Below are positions 24,501 to 35,220 of a stretch of 64,000 nt of DNA, piece after piece. Source of the DNA: Psococerastis gibbosa (lineage: Eukaryota; Arthropoda; Insecta; Psocodea; Psocidae); the NCBI GenBank assembly GCA_963971405.1, contig OZ020488.1, positions 28,415,089-28,479,088 of the forward strand, given 5' to 3'. The notes below the pieces were generated by a model that ran no database searches, was not told where the DNA came from, and worked only from the letters and a program-made list of their open reading frames with translations. The translations under genes were made by a program, and so were the position numbers. Every line of letters starts with the position of its first letter. Position 1 is the first letter of the stretch.

Positions 24501-25591
24501 TTTGTTTTAGGTAAGTTTTTGTAATGTCTGATTTCTCAAGTATGTCTGCTACTGATGGTAAGTTGTTCTAAAGTGCACTATTTTGTGATGAATGAACTGA
24601 GACGCCTATAGTATTTCACATGCAACCCGATATTGCAATTAAACGGATATCAGAGAAACTCGACAAGAACAATATTCATTGCCGATAAAAAATACAGCTA
24701 TCCGGTTTTATGAGGAAATTAAATTTATATGGTCCAATTTAGTTAATTATACATAATAGTGCACGTGTTATGGGGATTTGTCACTACTCTTGGCAGATGA
24801 CTGAAACTGTAGGCAAGAGTTACGTAATTTCGATTGTAAAGAGGTGGCTAGCTCAGTAATTGGTATGAATATAGCAACTGAGGATTGCTTGTAACCTATT
24901 TACTTGCTTGACTTCAGTTTTCCTGACGATACTTTGGGTTTGATATTGTATGAAGGTACCAATTACAAATGCAGGCGACAACTGTGGAACTACTCATCAA
25001 AAGTACTAACCTGGTTGAGGATCCTCTATAAGTCTATGGTGATGTTAATTAGTGATATTGCTATTTGAGTAAACGCATTAAGGTACTACTTGTATCTGGT
25101 GCGGCGGATTTTGTTGTATTTGTTTATTTGAAGTTAGTCGCTTGCAGTTTTATACCAGCCAGGCTTCAAGTATGAAAATGAATGCAGATGGACCGAATAA
25201 CAGGAATTGATATGGTGGATAAAAAATTTCACCGTGATAACATGAGGTGGATGCGATCCTGCAAGCTTCCGCTTTCCCGACCGCTGCTCTACTAATTGAG
25301 CTACACCATCTAACCCTCTGTCGACAGATACTAGATAATTTATGTTTCTGGAAGAAAGTTGTAAATTGTATTGTTACTTAAAGTGGTCCTAATTAAAGAC
25401 AAAATATTTACCTGGAATGGACTTGCCAAGCTCTAAATATTCTTTGACGGAAGGGCTGAGGAAGCCTGGAGGTATGTTGTTGTCTGGAGTGAGGTTATTC
25501 CTCTCCAGCTGCTGATCTGGCTGCTCTGCTGGATTTGTATTTAATGCTGCTGGAGCTCTCGTCTTCTTCACCCTGCGACCCTCCTCAAAAC
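21462..25591 (-). CDS. CPAP1-like cuticular protein with one CBM14 domain
   Basis: Three phase-matched minus-strand exons make a secreted chitin-binding protein of the cuticular-proteins-analogous-to-peritrophin, one-domain (CPAP1) type: 25412-25591 (phase 1 to 1), 22474-22675 (1 to 2) and 21462-21597 (2 to stop). All junctions have AG and GT. The first exon ends in a lead-in, KEYLELGKSIPG, familiar from CPAP1 proteins before the domain. The CBM14 has six cysteines spaced C-x15-C-x5-C-x10-C-x12-C-x7-C. It carries the aromatic and FLCPNGT motifs of the family, and its last cysteine lies across an intron (CDW|WFNVRC). After it comes KITKEILENIF, also typical. Such proteins bind chitin in cuticle or lining matrices. 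The signal peptide exon was not found; a small candidate upstream exon is at 25947-25998. Confidence 0.82.
21855..21972 (-). repeat. Dispersed repeat R3, copy with inverted ends
   Basis: Begins GGATCCGGGATG and ends with the inverse CATCCCGGATCC, with the shared core (TTTGGAAGTATGCTTTCAG, CCGCAGATGTTGACGAAAC) between them. Compare 12020-12110 and 34158-34260. Confidence 0.6.
22474..22675 (-). CDS. CPAP1-like gene, exon with five CBM14 cysteines
   Basis: The acceptor is CTTATTTTTAG and the donor is GACTG|GTAGGT. The 202 bp encode GTDYPVLGEVPYTDFYC, FFADLDTRCQAWHYC, TFLCPNGTQF and FFVCDW in order, that is, cysteines 1 to 5 of a peritrophin-A/CBM14 domain with the conserved Asp/aromatic spacing. 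The two bases before the first full codon and the two after the last one match the phases of the neighbouring exons. This is the strongest evidence for the gene. Confidence 0.92.
22862..23045 (+). repeat. Dispersed repeat R4, diverged copy 2
   Basis: Shares GTTGACATCGAG, GTTTGTCAATG, GGAAACAATA and GGAGTCGTTGGC with 5741-5960 and 40845-41075. Confidence 0.55.
23053..23178 (+). repeat. 126-bp segment duplicated at 31461
   Basis: Nearly identical to 31461-31587, from TAGTCAGTTAGTTGTCAG through GAGCTGATGAATATCC to GGGGGAAATACTTAGTAAA. Only a few mismatches are visible, far fewer than between other repeats in this window, so the duplication is young or conserved. Confidence 0.9.
23204..24031 (-). 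mobile_element. GTCT-repeat TIR element, longest copy e
   Basis: Bounded by TGCTTTCCAATTTAT and its inverse ATAAATTGGAAAGCA. It is about 830 bp and includes a G-homopolymer (about 23292-23310), TGGCAGAGCACGCCATGCAT, GACCCCCCCGCATT and GACAGACAGACATTTCG. It encodes no transposase and is the best reference copy for the family. Confidence 0.8.
24032..25411. other. Intron of the cuticle gene, no other gene confirmed
   Basis: A plus-strand ATG at 24524-24526 opens 11 codons to a perfect donor (GATG|GTAAGT at 24558), which could be an unrelated first exon but has no partner. A minus-strand tRNA-like piece is at about 25235-25310. Confidence 0.4.
25235..25310 (-). tRNA. tRNA-like sequence, probably not functional
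   Basis: On the minus strand a good D-arm (TAGCTCAATTAGTAGAGCA) is followed by an anticodon region that does not form a stem and a poor T-arm (GGATCGCATCC). The acceptor ends pair only partly. Most likely a tRNA pseudogene or a SINE head. Confidence 0.3.
25412..25591 (-). CDS. CPAP1-like gene, exon upstream of the CBM14 exon
   Basis: The exon runs from TCCTTACAG|GTTTTGAGG to CATTCCAG|GTAAAT, 180 bp, phase 1 in and 1 out. It encodes a basic start (GRRVKKTRAPAAL), a Gln/Asn/Pro-rich linker and NIPPGFLSPSVKEYLELG. The last part is the lead-in that precedes the chitin-binding domain in CPAP1 proteins. Its phase-1 exit joins directly to 22675. Confidence 0.82.
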
Positions 25592-25946
25592 CTGTAAGGA
25601 TAATGTCCACGGAGCAATTTCATTGAAAGTATTGTTTGCTGTGTTAGTCGTCTCGGGCTTCTGCCCCGTACGATGGGTGGCTTTTTCTCGCATGTTTTAT
25701 GTAGTATACGATACCTTCACCCACACCTCAAACCTTCCTACGTTCCTACAGATGCTGTCGTGACTATATAGCGTTAAACATTAAACAAAAAAATGTTTTA
25801 AACATGTAATAAGCTAATAACTATTAGATACCATCCGCCTTCAGTTTTCCTCAGACTTTCAATAATTTTGGTAGAGGGCCTTGCCGTAGGTGCATGCGTT
25901 GGGTGTTGGTGCCAAGACAGGGCAGGTCCGAGGCCAGTGCTCTTAC

Positions 25947-25998
25947 CTAATGGTAACTTCTTCCCCCATTGTTGAGGAGTGTGGGAGGCGGCTGCCAT
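25947..25998 (-). CDS. Candidate upstream exon of the CPAP1-like gene
   Basis: An ATG at 25996-25998 opens MAAASHTPQQWGKKLPL and ends in phase 1 at CATTAG|GTAAGA. That phase matches the entry of the exon at 25591. The peptide has no hydrophobic signal, so if real it is either internal (AG at CATCATCAG just upstream) or the start lies elsewhere. Confidence 0.4.
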
Positions 25999-26322
25999 TG
26001 TTTTCGCTGATGATGTTCAGAATTCAGCTCCATGGGGCCCTGAACCAATCTTATACATTCAGACAGCGTAATTAGTCATATACAGTATATCTTGGAGGCT
26101 GTAAAGCTGTGGACACTCCCACGGTTTTGTCATTTGGGTGGATACATGTAGTGAAATGGGTTTATCTTGTATGTATTTTTTACTGGCAATTTATAAAATT
26201 CCATTCAGCCAGTACTGAAGAATGCCCTCATATTGCGGGAATTGTTTTTGGTTGTGTCGGAGTATCCTTCTCAGTTGGGACATGCTGTTTGTAGATGTGG
26301 GGCAGATATAGTACCCCCGCTA

Positions 26323-26453
26323 CTTGGGCCCCGTCCCACCATCGCTGGGAAAGTATATGTAAGCAATACTGGACGGCGCCACCATCTACCATGCGATGCC
26401 GTTCAGTATTGCTAACCGATACTTTTCAAGCGATGTTGGGAACGACCCTAAGT
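26323..26453. mobile_element. Short palindromic MITE-like hairpin
   Basis: The arms CCCACCATCGCT.GGGAAAGTAT..GTAAGCAATACTGGACGGC and GCCGTTCAGTATTGCTAACCGATACTTTTC..AGCGATGTTGGG are inverted copies of about 55 bp around a loop of about 20 bp. No second copy was recognised in the window and no target duplication is clear. Confidence 0.65.
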
Positions 26454-26726
26454 GCTTACCATAATTTATATAACATGTATTGATAGTTTCAAGTTACTTA
26501 TCGGAATGGAGATTTCAAGGAACTGAGATCATGATTAGTCGGTTGAAAGTTCAATAGTATGTAACTTCATAAACCGTAACAGTAACCGCTCTATTTATTC
26601 GTCATTGGGAAAATTACTGTCACTAGGCGTGATAAATTAGTCACGATATTATGAGGGACGGTGACGGTTAAGAAACGGAAACTAACATATTTTGGAGTGA
26701 AAAGTGTCGCCTTCTGGGTGTAATAA

Positions 26727-26960
26727 TCCAAGGGAAGATGGAAGGGCAAAGGGCTCCCAGCCGAAGAACAACCTGAGGCAGTCGTTTGGCGAGAGCGCGA
26801 CTTCCCTTTTCAGAGCAGCAGTCTCCAAGGTCCAAATTGCCATGATGATAGTCAATCTTCGATAGACGAGGCATTTAAAGTAGAAGAGAATTATGAGGGA
26901 TTTTTAATTAAAATCCTTGGGACAAATAGAGAGATGTTGCTGGGATTTACTTCCCACTGA
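26727..26960 (+). CDS. Unassigned open frame without ATG
   Basis: After two TAA stops at 26721-26726 the frame stays open for 77 codons to TGA at 26958-26960. It has amino-acid usage that looks translated (EEQPEAVVWRERDFPFQ, DDSQSSIDEAFKVEENYEG). There is no ATG at its start, so it would be a terminal exon or a transposon remnant. No family is recognised and no acceptor was settled. Confidence 0.25.
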   Translation, partial: SKGRWKGKGLPAEEQPEAVVWRERDFPFQSSSLQGPNCHDDSQSSIDEAFKVEENYEGFLIKILGTNREMLLGFTSH

Positions 26961-27326
26961 TATATTGGTTATACGTTTTTCGGTGCTATTGTAGTGTTTG
27001 AATACATTGTGAAGATGTAAATAAATAGCGGGTACGTGAAAGACGGCCACACCCATCACGAAGGTTAACTCCCACATGCCCTCACGCGCTGCCGCCTGGT
27101 CAAATGGTCACTGGGGCAAAATGTCTATTTCCATTTACGACGTATACCCATGGGAAAATTGCGCCATTTTCCTAGCTAATATTGACTGTACATTGAGAAC
27201 CCTCACTACTGTTGGTAGGCTTTTCAACACTGCATCTGTTTCAGACTCTGATAGTGTTATATTTTCTTGGTGTAAACTATCCTAAATTAACTTACTTTAG
27301 TCGTTAATTGCTAATTTTAGTTCAAC

Positions 27327-27613
27327 CACATAACCAAAAATTCCACCGAATAAACGGAAAAAGAGCGATTATGGCCACTATTTCCACAAGAAGAGGCAAA
27401 TGGATGGGGCATATTTTGAGACACGAAGGGCTCCTCAAGAACATCATTGAGGGTATGGTGAAGGCACCAACTCAAGAGGACGACAGAGAAAGGAGTACCT
27501 AGAGGATGTCATGAAGGACCTAGGGTACGACACCTATGAAGGACTGAAAAGGACCGCACAAAACAGACAAGAGGGGAGGAGAAACCAAACCCTAGATTGC
27601 AACTCAAGAAGTT
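27327..27613 (+). mobile_element. 5'-truncated LINE fragment
   Basis: Closely matches the 3' end of the LINE at 51085-52705. It has the same codons for KRAIMATISTRRGKWMGHIL and the same final GATTGCAACTCAAGAAG. Only the last 290 bp or so are present, as expected from incomplete reverse transcription. The reading frame is broken before its natural end. Confidence 0.88.
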
Positions 27614-27715
27614 CAACTTTTGAAAAAAATGTTACGTCACTCACGTGATAATAATATATAATAAATTCAGGTGAATGTCTTCCTTGAACAGTAATTTTTG
27701 AAGTTGGTTCACGCA

Positions 27716-27979
27716 TCAATCGGGAAGACAGTCTGCGTATGTCGATGCTGACATCATCTGTGAGCAAACTTCCATGTACACGGAAGTCACGATGTCGTTT
27801 AACCAGGGGCCGCCATCGTGCCGACGAAATCTGTTGAGGAAGCTTGTCGTGGTGTCGTCACTCTGTTGCTCAAAAATTGCGGCGTGACTGCTCCCAAAGT
27901 CTTGATTAGTGTTGTATTGATCTAGTAAGTCTTGTCCTTGTGTTGGTTTCCTCGTAATAATTGGTTGAGAGTTGAACAA
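27716..27979 (-). CDS. Unassigned minus-strand open frame
   Basis: An 87-codon frame with QGQDLLDQYNTNQ and FLNRFRRHDGGPWLND has protein-like composition. An overlapping frame (27534-27767) with DVSIDIRRLSSRLM runs to a consensus donor CAC|GTGAGT near 27643. The two may be parts of one decayed gene separated by a frameshift, or one may be chance. No family recognised. Confidence 0.22.
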   Translation of the reverse strand: MFNSQPIITRKPTQGQDLLDQYNTNQDFGSSHAAIFEQQSDDTTTSFLNRFRRHDGGPWLNDIVTSVYMEVCSQMMSASTYADCLPD

Positions 27980-28981
27980 TTAGAATTGGTGCAGCTGGTA
28001 GATATGACCTTTCAACTATTGCCCATGACCTATCATAGGCTGTGCCTCTGATTTAGGTGTATTTCTCAATACTTCGGGATAGCATTACATTTTTTGTTGT
28101 CATTGCTTGATTGAAATGGGAGCAATTTCTTTTGGGTTGTGAGTGGTGTTTCTTCGCAGCCATTTCGTGTATTTAGCACTATAGCATCTGTTTAAGAGTT
28201 TCAAATTTTAAAATTATCCATCACCCTAATAACTGTTTGGACACTAAACGATAGCATGCTGTCTGTTATATGATCACCGTCTTTCTTATTCACTGCATTA
28301 TAATTCTTTTTGGTGCTTTTTGTTCTATCGTATTAACATGTATCTTTATCAATTAATGAGTAGTTTAAAACTTTTAGGTTTCCATGCTAGGGCTTTGCGT
28401 CAAAGGCAATTTTACCCAAAATGTGTCCGCGTAATCCCTCGTAATCCTATACTCCCAATCAATCTCTTAACTCTTGACAGACAATTCATTCTAGAAGCCA
28501 GATATGCAGCATTTGTTCTAATAATTATATAGTAGCATACGATTGTTGATAAGTCCTGGTTTTCCTCTGTTTGTTGTTTTTTGCGCCGGTCACCAATCTC
28601 TTACAAGGTCTAGGTGATGTCAGGCTAACCTTGCCTGTGCTTCTGGCTCTCACGCTACCCGGCCGTAGACCAGTTACTCACGTCCACTTCTGCATCGGCT
28701 TTATTCATAGAGATTTCTTCATGACCCTGTGTATTGTTTTGCGTAGCTGGAGTGTTATATAAATATGCTATTAATGGATTTATATTGGAATGGGACTGGG
28801 GTTGGCAATGTACGAAATTGTATCAACAAAATAGGTTAGCTAGTAAACGTAAATGCTTCCCAACTTGCGCTATAGTGTCGCATCAAGGCTATAAAACACT
28901 GCATATTGTTCATAATATGACGCTAATCTCAAATGCTAGAAATAAAAATATGCAAATCCGCATGGTTTGTTCACTGATGTA

Positions 28982-30291
28982 CCTAGTCCTGCCATAAGTT
29001 CTGTCCCTAAGGTTATGACATGGTGCAAGGAATCAAAAAGTTTAATATGGTTCGATTATTTTTTTTTACATTGAATTATTCATACTGAAGTAATAAAACA
29101 TACTAAATTTCAAAATGTCCACCATCATTTTGAACACTAGCCTGAAGACGTTGTGGCCACTCATCTATTGCGGCACGGACGGTTTCCAAAGTTAGATCAT
29201 GGGCTGCCATGATGAGGGAATGCTTCAGGCTATCCAAATTTGGGTGACGATTTGAGCAGGCCTTGGCCTCCAAAACTGACCACAATGAATAGTCCAGGGG
29301 GTTCAAGTCTGGACTAGCAGAGGGCCAGTCTGCTGTAGCAATAAATCCGGGATTTTGGTTCTGAGCCACTCCTGAGTGGTTTTGGCTTTGTGCGCAGGCG
29401 CTGAATCTTGCTGGAAGCACCAATCGTCCCCGTTGAACATAGTGGTATTGAGAGGCTTCACTACTCCTTCAAAAACGTCTTTCTGGTACACTTTAGCTCC
29501 AGTTTTTACGCCTTTTTCGCAAAATGCTGGGTTGTCACCCCCTGGTACGACACCCCCCACTACACCATCACTGAAGACGGGTGATAACCTCGTTGCACCC
29601 TGGAAACAACTTCCCTGGCTTCCCGAGATGAATGAGCATAGACCTTGTCATTTTGGCGGTTGTAAACCTCTTCTACCCCAAAAAAAGTTTCGTCGGTGGA
29701 AAGGATCCACTCATGACCTTGAGCTGCGTGCCACGTAAGTAACGCCTGCGCTCTGGTCCTCCTGATAGCACGTAGTGCTGGAGTGAGCAGGTGTCCTGTG
29801 GATCTCCGATAGGCCTTCATCTATAGATTGTCCCTGACAAGTCATGACATCGACCTCGTGGACATGTCGAGTTCCCTGGCATGATTTTCTGCTTTCGGAG
29901 GGATTTCTCCGAATTCGCTCCCTCACCACTTTAACTGCTTTAGCAGTTGTCACAGTCCTCGGACGCCCAGATCAAGGCCTGTCTTCAAAACTAGAAGTCC
30001 CGTTGTAACGATTAATTGCACGGTCACAAATTTTTGAGTTATTTTTAAAGGTTCAAAGTTTTAAAAATGTCATTAGGAGCTATACCATACTTGTGGAGGC
30101 TTATCACGGTAATACGGTTTTCATTAGTACCCCATTCCATCTCAACAGGGCGAAGTTTTAACCGCAACTGGTGTTATTCCACTAGCAGAAAGAACAATGT
30201 AAATAATGCCAGGGTTGACAAGCATCAACCCTTGAGATACAGTCAGGAGTGGCCAAAATGCCGCAGGGACAGAAGTTATGGCAGGACTAGG
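28982..30291 (-). mobile_element. Full-length maT-like (Tc1/mariner) transposon
   Basis: Terminal inverted repeats of about 28 bp begin CCTAGTCCTGCCATAAGTTC on the left, and the right end reads the same inward with one or two differences. Both ends abut TA (28980-28981, 30292-30293), the Tc1/mariner target duplication. At 1310 bp the length is that of an intact single-gene element. The enclosed transposase is on the minus strand but needs at least three frames, so this copy is dead. Confidence 0.93.
29103..29953 (-). pseudogene. maT-like DDE transposase, frameshifted
   Basis: Reading 5' to 3' on the minus strand, a helix-turn-helix part (VVRERIRRNPS) is followed by the first catalytic Asp in WILSTDETFFGV with NRQNDKVYA. 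Then comes the second in WCFQQDSAPAHKAKTTQEWL, then WPSASPDLNPLDYSLW with the third Asp, and finally GGHFEI before the stop. Counting from the second Asp to the Asp of LDY gives 37 residues between them, which fits the DD37D (maT) group. The count crosses a frameshift near 29340, so it is approximate. The enzyme would cut and paste the element at TA dinucleotides. Breaks: frame changes near 29340 and 29820. Confidence 0.85.
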
Positions 30292-33152
30292 TATATCTAA
30301 TGACGCCTGTCGTCAATCAGTATCAGTGTCAATGATGACATTCTGAATTATATTGATAGCTGAAGGCAAACTTTAATTGTTAATTAACTTAATGCTGAAC
30401 AGAGTAGGCAGACACATTATGTGAACTGAATGTTTTACTATAACATTACGGTTTTGAGTATTCAATAATTTTATCACCTTCATCAGATTAGACAAATATA
30501 ACAGGATGACCGATTGGAGACCTCTCCAATAAGACGAAAGTGAAATATACAGTAGTACATGGTTTTTCTATTGTTATATTATCTTATCTATAGTTACTAT
30601 TAGTTAAAACTTAAAAGCAAGACAATATGGAAACTGATTTTAATTGCTGCCTTCCGTTGCCACATTCGATATCCATACACACACACACACGCCTACGAAA
30701 ACATCGTCCTACAGGATGTTACTGCAATAATATGCAGCAACCTATTTCATGAAATTAGGATTTTGATGGGTGCATCCCAGTGCCTTTAGTTCTACGTGAA
30801 ACATTACGGTTTGACCCATTATTTGAAGCTCTTACTCAGTTAGGGCCTACCTACTGTACTTTACAATATGATGATTTTCAATAGATTTATGTACTCCATG
30901 TATACTTGCTTTAGTTGTGCAATGTATAATGTCATATTACCTATTTTATAAATTACCCTAAGATAACAAGTAGTTTTACTTGCTGCTTTCAAGTTTTTTA
31001 TTGAAATCATTAAGTCCTATGGGGGTATATCGACAGGACAAAAATTAATGTAAGTAGGTGCTTTAAAATGCGGAAAGCTTTCCTACGCGAAATTTCAGAG
31101 CTGATATTGGGGTGAAAATATTGCGGGAACCTTACACTGAGCTTTCGTCTATTGATCATAACCATTTTAGTGCGGTGAAACAATGATTAACCAATGCCTA
31201 AATGTTATTGTTATCGATGCAGAACATACAAAAACTTGGAGTATCTTTGCCTATGATTTCCTCTAGTTTTAACTTGAATTTCGAGTGTTTTTGGGCGATA
31301 TGAGCTGGTATAATTTTTTTGTATAATCTATTAAAAATTAATTGTACCATTCTTCGGATGTCTCTTAATTCCTCTTATTAGAGTATTTAAAATAGGAACT
31401 ACTATGGAACCCTACCCCTCTCCATTTACGATACCTTGTACGGTTAAAGAAGTTTTGATTATAGTCAGTTAGTTGTCAGCGTCCAAAATAAATAAATAAT
31501 ATACCTTCTACACAATTTTTTCTTAATTAAGAGCTGATGAATATCCAAAACATACGTAATTGTTGTGTGGGGGAAATACTTAGTAAAAAATATAAATACT
31601 TACCAGAAGTATGGAGGATGTGTATTAGTACGACCAAGGCGAAGGGCTTCATTTCTTATTTCGAACTAAATAACTTGTCAGTGCTATTGACCCGTCATGG
31701 TTGTCATGTTGTTCCCATGGAGAAGAACCAATTTACACGAGAAGTCTGTTCACTTTGGTATTTTCTTTGGCGATCAATTGTACTTCTCTGCCATGTCCTT
31801 TAGAGTTCGATCACTTTCACGATCAATTCACACTTTCCCACCAAACTCACGCCCAGCGTGCTTCAAATGTTCATGGTCTCTTCATAATAAGTCTTATGAG
31901 AGCATTCTGAAAGGTCGGCGGAACCGTTAACAGAGCGGTGGTAGAATGGCTTGAGCACGGTTCGCGGTTCGGCCTTCACCCACGAATTGTTTTTTATCCC
32001 CTCTACAATATGTGGCTCTCTGCTAAAAGATTAAAAATTATATGAGTTATAAATTATGTTACAGTAAACCACGCCCTTTGAGCTCATTTGCTGGGTTTAA
32101 GGTCTTTGATTTAATGTTGTGGCTTGCAATGCTGCGGAACTACCTATAGATACTATGTTATCTGATTTCTATTAGCTGACATGCAAGGTTAATAGCCCAT
32201 TTTTGGTGAGGAGGACATAAAAGCCTTTATCGTCTTCTTTTTTACAATATATCCGTTTGTAATAATATTTTTAGTCATTCTATTGTGATTACACACTCTA
32301 ATATTGTTTCAATAAGAGATCCAATCAATATGAATGTATAAAAAATTAGAGCGTGTAATACTAAAATCCAAAAAATTCAGATTCAAATCGTATATAAAAC
32401 AAATGGACAATCCCTCTTACTACACACTCGAATATGGTTCCCATATTAGATCCTATAAATATGGGTTAATAATTTTTTTTTCATATTCATATCAATTTGT
32501 AATTTGTATCGACTTCGATGGCAAGGTGGTAGCGGGCTTGTACTTGTGCGAGTCTCTACAGGTTATGCGGTGCTATGTGTTATGTATGGATTGAGAGTTC
32601 CTTGACACCCTGAAAAGGGTACTAACAAGGTAAATAAAGAAGAATTTAAAATGGAGGCCCTAAGCAATGTCGTTTTTCGTCATGCCTGAGGCTACGTGAT
32701 TCTCTGTAAGTGAGTGAAATTGGGCCGGTAATATTAAGATTTCATGCACACGTAGAAAATTCTGCCTTAGCGGAACGCTACAATTTTCAACTTCGTTGTA
32801 AACGAGAGTTTATTATTTCCTGACTTTTGTACTACCGTTTAATAACCATTGTTTCGCCTCACGCCTGTTTCAGCCATGTTACTAAAGCCATAGATACTAA
32901 AACATTAACAAACCAAGCTTGTCATTCCAATTTCATACAAGTGCTTACTCGTAAGCCTACTACTATGAATACCTCTTTGAGCCATGATAAAGAATTGTTA
33001 TACGGTATGTAAAACATCAACACTTCAACAGACCTGTCAGATAATTTTGATTATACATAAATTTTGAACGGTGTTAGTTTGTGCAATACAATTGTAACTC
33101 AATCTTTTTTTCTTATTTCAACTATTCAGAACTTCTCAATTATTAATTGTTC
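30292..33152. other. Region without a recognised gene
   Basis: It contains the duplicated segment at 31461-31587, a fragment with GTAGCGGGCTTGTACTTGTGCG (32529-32560) that recurs at about 59180 and, inverted, at about 61470, and a possible plus-strand exon at 32874-33004 (see findings). Otherwise AT-rich with no features. Confidence 0.4.
31461..31587 (+). repeat. Duplicate of 23053-23178
   Basis: Nearly identical to the segment at 23053. The copies diverge completely immediately after CTTAGTAAA, where the 23 kb copy enters the TIR element flank. Confidence 0.9.
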
Positions 33153-33372
33153 TTAAATAAATAAATAATTACTTTTTGTTCTATTACTAAGTTTACCTAG
33201 CGGAGTTAAGGCTATAAAGCCCTCTCTTACACTCAACTATAAGAAGGCCCAGGACCGCCTGCTTTACATGCCCTCCGAAACATGACCTGAAAATGTAGCA
33301 AGTGTGGGACTCGAACCAACAACCTTTCGGGTGAAAATCAGGAGTCCATACCACTACTCTACATGTCCTGGC
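33153..33372 (-). mobile_element. tRNA-derived SINE, copy S3
   Basis: Complete copy with tail, GGTCCTGGGCC-like middle and B-box GGTTCGAGTCCC on the minus strand. Orientation as at 6417-6612. Confidence 0.85.
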
Positions 33373-34999
33373 AGGAACTTCTAGTGTCATTAAACGTATC
33401 TATTACGACCGCGACATAGGTTTTCTATTAATAAGCCGCTAGCTTGTCTTACATAGAGTTGTACTAATTGTTTGGGTGATAGCAAAAATTAGAAATACGC
33501 CCAAGGGGCCACTGTTTACCTCAGCCTGGAACGTGTGAATGTTATGTCTTCGAGTCCTTGATCTAATAGTTTCCTACTTTTCACAGTGGCATTAAAAAAT
33601 TAAGACACAAGATTGCCTTGTGCTACAGCTTACGGGATATCTGCCAAGTTACGTCCTCAGTGTAGGCAAAATTTACAACCAATTGTTTACTGTATATTAT
33701 ATTTCCTAAATATTATACGTATGCAAATCGGAGTGCACCCACTACGCGTTTTTTGCACAAAGTCTATTGTCACAAGAAATATTGGTCACAAATAGCAGCG
33801 AAATTAGCAGACATGTTTCTCTACAGTTGGACACATGACATGTGGCCTTCCCTAGCACCAATTGGCCACCGTTCTTGAACTCCTACCACATGACAACCGC
33901 GCCATCCGTTTTTTCATGTATCAAAATGCTCAGAAAAATTTCTTCCTGTGACGTAAAAAACGTCACAGGGGGCCCCCTCGATAAAAAGATATTTTTGGCG
34001 CCCTCGAATATCCCACCTCTGCTAATAGAGCTCCAGTTTATCCCCGAAAGCACTGTTATGAGACAATGGGAGGGAAAAAGACTTACGGGTGTACAAAATC
34101 AAATGTCTCATGTGGACTATACTTCACGGCCGAAGTTTAATAAGGGGACAGAAGAATCCGGGCTAATAGGCCGTGGTCGATTTGAAAGTAAGCTTCCAAA
34201 CGTTTCGCCAACAACTGCGGTCGACATCTTCAGTGGCACTACGTACACGTACGTTTCTAATGTTGTATCGCGGAGGTACCGTAGCAACTCTCATGTGAAC
34301 TGTCAAAAATTGTATATCCCGTAGAAGAATGCGCCTCTACAGTTTGGTTTATGATATCTGCCCTTCTATAATACCGATTGCCCACTATTATTGAAATATT
34401 AAAATAATGAAGTTCAGGAGTAAGAAGTTCATTATGCGTAACATTGTACGTTTTGGTAAAAATGGTGAAACAGTGTTCGTGACGACCACATATGATACAT
34501 ATCAAATTGTAGATGAGTAGTTCTTCTGAGGGGTGTGACATTTTTAATTGCTCTGCATTTGATATTACATGTGAAATTTAATTGTGTTCTTAAGACGGAT
34601 AATGGCTGTATACCCTTAAGCCAAAAAAAAAATCGGGGGTATCCGATTAGGTTTGTGTTTATACCCGATATTATGCTACATAATGATTTGGAACTGAGGT
34701 TAATATGCCATCTTACTATTAAAAAAATGAGGAACATAGACCAAGAAGTGAAAATATTATTGATACTTTAATAGACTAGACCTTTATAGCGTAGTAAATT
34801 AAATAAAAAATAGAAACTGACTGATATTTACAAGATATACATTCCACGTTACTTTAAGATGATTTTATTTATTTTTTAATCAATGGCTTCCGACCGGAAA
34901 TTTAGAATGTAAGTTCATAAATACGTCATACTCATTTGTTCCGCCAAGATTTTTTTTTTTTTTGACATTACGTGTCTGTATGCGCCTGGCAAACCCTAA
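33373..34999. other. Region without a gene; R3 copy
   Basis: Contains an R3 copy at 34158-34260 (GGCCGTGGTCGATTTGAAAG, CTTCCAAACGTTTCG). The plus-strand open frame at 33842-34324 overlaps that repeat and shows no family motif. Confidence 0.45.
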
Positions 35000-35146
35000 G
35001 GCGCCCATTCCACATACGCCAATCGTCAATGAAAAATTGAAAAATGACGTAAATTGACGTGGTAGCAGAATTTTTAGTATGTCTTTAATGTCATTTTTCA
35101 ATTTTTCAATTTTTCATTGACGATTGACGTATGTGGAATGGGCGCC
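35000..35146. mobile_element. Palindromic PIF/Harbinger MITE, copy 1
   Basis: 147 bp flanked by TAA on both sides. The ends GGCGCCCATTCCACATACG are perfectly inverted and the arms remain complementary through AATCGTCAATGAAAAATTG. The centre carries ACGTGGTAGCAGAATTTTT and TAGTATGTCTTTAATGTC. It could fold into a single long hairpin. Confidence 0.9.
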
Positions 35147-35220
35147 TAAATTATATAGAACAATATAAACAGCGCAATAATAGTGGCGAACCGCTTAAAA
35201 CGGAGCTCTTTACCGGCTAA

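Noticed and set aside
28377-28530. Plus-strand frame with YPKCVRVIPRNPILPINLLTLD that resembles the end of a RING finger
   Set aside because: Several expected zinc ligands are absent and no usable donor follows, so it cannot be supported as the RING exon of the Tudor gene.
33613-33795. Frame with LRPQCRQNLQP suggestive of a RING C-x-x-C
   Set aside because: Only one cysteine pair member fits, there is no upstream Cys/His pattern and no splice sites frame it.
34998-35150. Hairpin MITE as a microRNA gene
   Set aside because: The hairpin is long and nearly perfect and explained by a transposon palindrome; nothing in the sequence points to a specific mature product.
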